Positions 4,266 to 5,643 of a DNA stretch of 5,643 nucleotides are shown piece by piece. Source of the DNA: Ruminococcaceae bacterium UBA7135 (lineage in GTDB: Bacteria > Bacillota > Clostridia > Oscillospirales > Ruminococcaceae). The stretch is from the NCBI GenBank assembly GCA_002492075.1, contig DKXD01000052.1:1-5643 (forward strand). Reading direction: 5' to 3'. Under the pieces are notes generated by a model. That model ran no database searches. It saw only the letters and a program-made list of their open reading frames with translations, and was not told the DNA's origin. Within the stretch, counting starts at the first letter, position 1, and the number at the start of each line of letters is the position of its first letter. A program made the position numbers and the translations under genes.

Positions 4266-5630
4266 ATGGTTCATAAGTTTAAACAGTTAGGATATAATAT
4301 AGTGATAGATTCGGACAGCAATGCCGTTCACGTTATGGACGATTGCGCCTTTGATATGCTGGACTATTTATCCGCGCCTATGTCGGAGGAAATGCCCGGG
4401 GATCTTCCCGAAAAGCTGTCGCAATATTCCGCGGAGAACGTCCGCGAAACATACGGCGAGCTTTACTCTCTGTACAATGAAGAGCAGCTTTTTACCGAGG
4501 ACGATTACGAAAAGTATTCGGAGACCATGGTGAAAAGTCCCGTGAAGTCGATGTGCCTGAATGTTGCGCACGACTGCAATCTGCGCTGCGAGTATTGCTT
4601 CGCGCAGACGGGGGACTTCGGCGGCGAGCGCTGTATAATGCCGCCCGAGATAGGCAAAAAGGCTATAGATTTTCTTATCGAAAAGTCCGCCAACCGCGAG
4701 AACATTGAGCTGGATTTTTTTGGCGGTGAGCCGCTTATGGCTTGGGATACCGTTGTTGCAACGATAGATTATGCGCGTTCGATAGAAAAGCAGCATGGTA
4801 AGAATTTCAGATTTACTATCACAACAAACGGAGTTTTGCTTGATGATGAGAAGATCGATTACATAAACCGCGAAATGGTGAATGTGGTACTTTCTCTTGA
4901 CGGTCGGCGGGAGACCACCGACAGGATACGTAAGACGCTCAACGGAAAAAGCGCTTATGACGTTATCGTGCCGAAGTTCCAAAAGTTGGTAAAGGGCAGA
5001 ACTAACGCCGGCAGAACAGATTATTATGTCCGTGCGACGTTCACGAAATACAATCTTGATTTTACCGAGGACGTGCTGCATATGCGCGAACTTGGCTTCG
5101 AGCAGCTATCGGCGGAGCCTGTCGTTACCGACGAAAAGGAGCCGTTCGCTATTACCGAGACGGATCTGCCGCGCATTTTCAGCGAGTACGACAAGCTGTG
5201 TGAGATAATGGCGAACCGCACCGAAAATAAGTTCAACTTCTTCCACTTTATGGTTGATCTTGATCAGGGACCGTGCGCCATAAAACGTCTGCGCGGCTGC
5301 GGCTGCGGCAACGATTATGTCGCGGTAGACCCGCATGGAAATATTTTCCCGTGCCACCAGTTTGTGGGTATAGAGCAATGGAAAATGGGCAGCTTATTAG
5401 ATGGAACGTTCAATGATGACATAAAGACTTATTTTGCGAAAACGCATCTTTACTCAAAGGACGGTTGCAGCGACTGTTGGGCGAAGTTCTACTGCTCCGG
5501 CGGCTGCAACGCGAACTCGTTTATTTACGAGGGCGACTGCCGCAAGCCGTACAAGCTCTCCTGCGAGCTGCAAAGAAAGCGTCTGGAGTGCGCGTTGGCG
5601 CTGGCGGTTGATAAGGCGGTAAAATTATAG
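4266..5630 (+). CDS. scfB: SCIFF radical SAM maturase (ranthipeptide thioether synthase)
   Basis: This 454-residue cytoplasmic iron-sulfur enzyme should crosslink cysteines of the SCIFF peptide through S-adenosylmethionine radical chemistry. Residues 1 to about 90 form the leader-binding RRE winged helix (FKQLGYNIVIDSDSNAVHVMDD region, 5-26). The radical SAM barrel follows: CNLRCEYC with cluster ligands Cys104, Cys108 and Cys111, GGEP (153-156) for SAM binding, TTNG (186-189), and LSLDG (209-213). The C-terminal SPASM region (about 335-435) carries auxiliary cluster cysteines: Cys337, Cys345, the C-x10-G-x4-C pattern Cys347-Gly358-Cys363, the CxxCx5Cx3C pattern Cys401/404/410/414, then Cys425 and Cys433. 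All expected ligands are present and length is normal for the family (CteB type), so the enzyme should be active. It follows the precursor in one operon and is probably made at lower level because of the hairpin between them. The frame ends 13 bases before the window edge, so any downstream partner is unseen. Confidence 0.95.
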   Translation: MVHKFKQLGYNIVIDSDSNAVHVMDDCAFDMLDYLSAPMSEEMPGDLPEKLSQYSAENVRETYGELYSLYNEEQLFTEDDYEKYSETMVKSPVKSMCLNVAHDCNLRCEYCFAQTGDFGGERCIMPPEIGKKAIDFLIEKSANRENIELDFFGGEPLMAWDTVVATIDYARSIEKQHGKNFRFTITTNGVLLDDEKIDYINREMVNVVLSLDGRRETTDRIRKTLNGKSAYDVIVPKFQKLVKGRTNAGRTDYYVRATFTKYNLDFTEDVLHMRELGFEQLSAEPVVTDEKEPFAITETDLPRIFSEYDKLCEIMANRTENKFNFFHFMVDLDQGPCAIKRLRGCGCGNDYVAVDPHGNIFPCHQFVGIEQWKMGSLLDGTFNDDIKTYFAKTHLYSKDGCSDCWAKFYCSGGCNANSFIYEGDCRKPYKLSCELQRKRLECALALAVDKAVKL

Positions 5631-5643
5631 TTTTGCGCAGCAC

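Noticed and set aside
4368..5081. Minus-strand open frame of 237 codons opposite the maturase
   Set aside because: It runs antisense through the radical SAM core and has no recognisable motif or start signal.
1..5643. tRNA, rRNA, CRISPR array, insertion sequence or phage attachment site
   Set aside because: I found no regularly spaced direct repeats, no transposase or integrase coding sequence, and no cloverleaf or rRNA-like sequence.

Overview
The window looks like a piece of chromosome from a fibre-degrading Clostridia gut or rumen bacterium, probably Ruminococcus or a close relative in the Oscillospiraceae/Ruminococcaceae. This rests on three observations: a secreted multimodular mannanase-type glycoside hydrolase with poly-serine linkers, a SCIFF (six-cysteine) peptide with its radical SAM maturase (a pair nearly universal in Clostridia), and Gram-positive signals throughout (strong Shine-Dalgarno sites, TTGACA/TATAAT promoters, several with an extended -10, and a Gram-positive style lipoprotein). 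The species assignment is inference.

Layout. Bases 1-112 hold a promoter, a LacI-type palindromic operator and a ribosome binding site for the first gene. Bases 113-2044 (+) encode a secreted GH5 enzyme, most like subfamily 8 beta-mannanases, followed by a ricin-type CBM13 trefoil and a C-terminal beta-rich module that I cannot classify with certainty. A strong intrinsic terminator follows at 2123-2157. Two tandem promoter candidates then lead into a small XRE-family helix-turn-helix regulator with two transmembrane helices (2319-2843, +). It converges on a lipoprotein gene (2909-3742, -), and the two share a hairpin between them.

The lipoprotein promoter and the next promoter diverge from a 240-base AT-rich intergenic region. 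The rightward promoter drives a two-gene unit: a 47-residue SCIFF ranthipeptide precursor that starts at TTG (4059-4202), then its radical SAM/SPASM maturase (4266-5630). A short GC-rich hairpin with a T-rich tail lies between them and probably lets more precursor than maturase be made.

How the genes work together. The mannanase is a self-contained, probably mannan- or mannooligosaccharide-inducible secreted enzyme with no dockerin, so it is not cellulosomal. The regulator and lipoprotein have no demonstrable link to it. The SCIFF pair is a complete core of a RiPP system: the maturase is expected to recognise the peptide leader and install Cys-to-Thr (or other) thioether crosslinks. No transporter or protease for the product is seen before the window ends 13 bases after the maturase. 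The most useful second looks are the operator over the mannanase leader, the unclassified C-terminal module, the attenuator in the SCIFF operon, and an unusually good internal start site inside the membrane-bound regulator gene.
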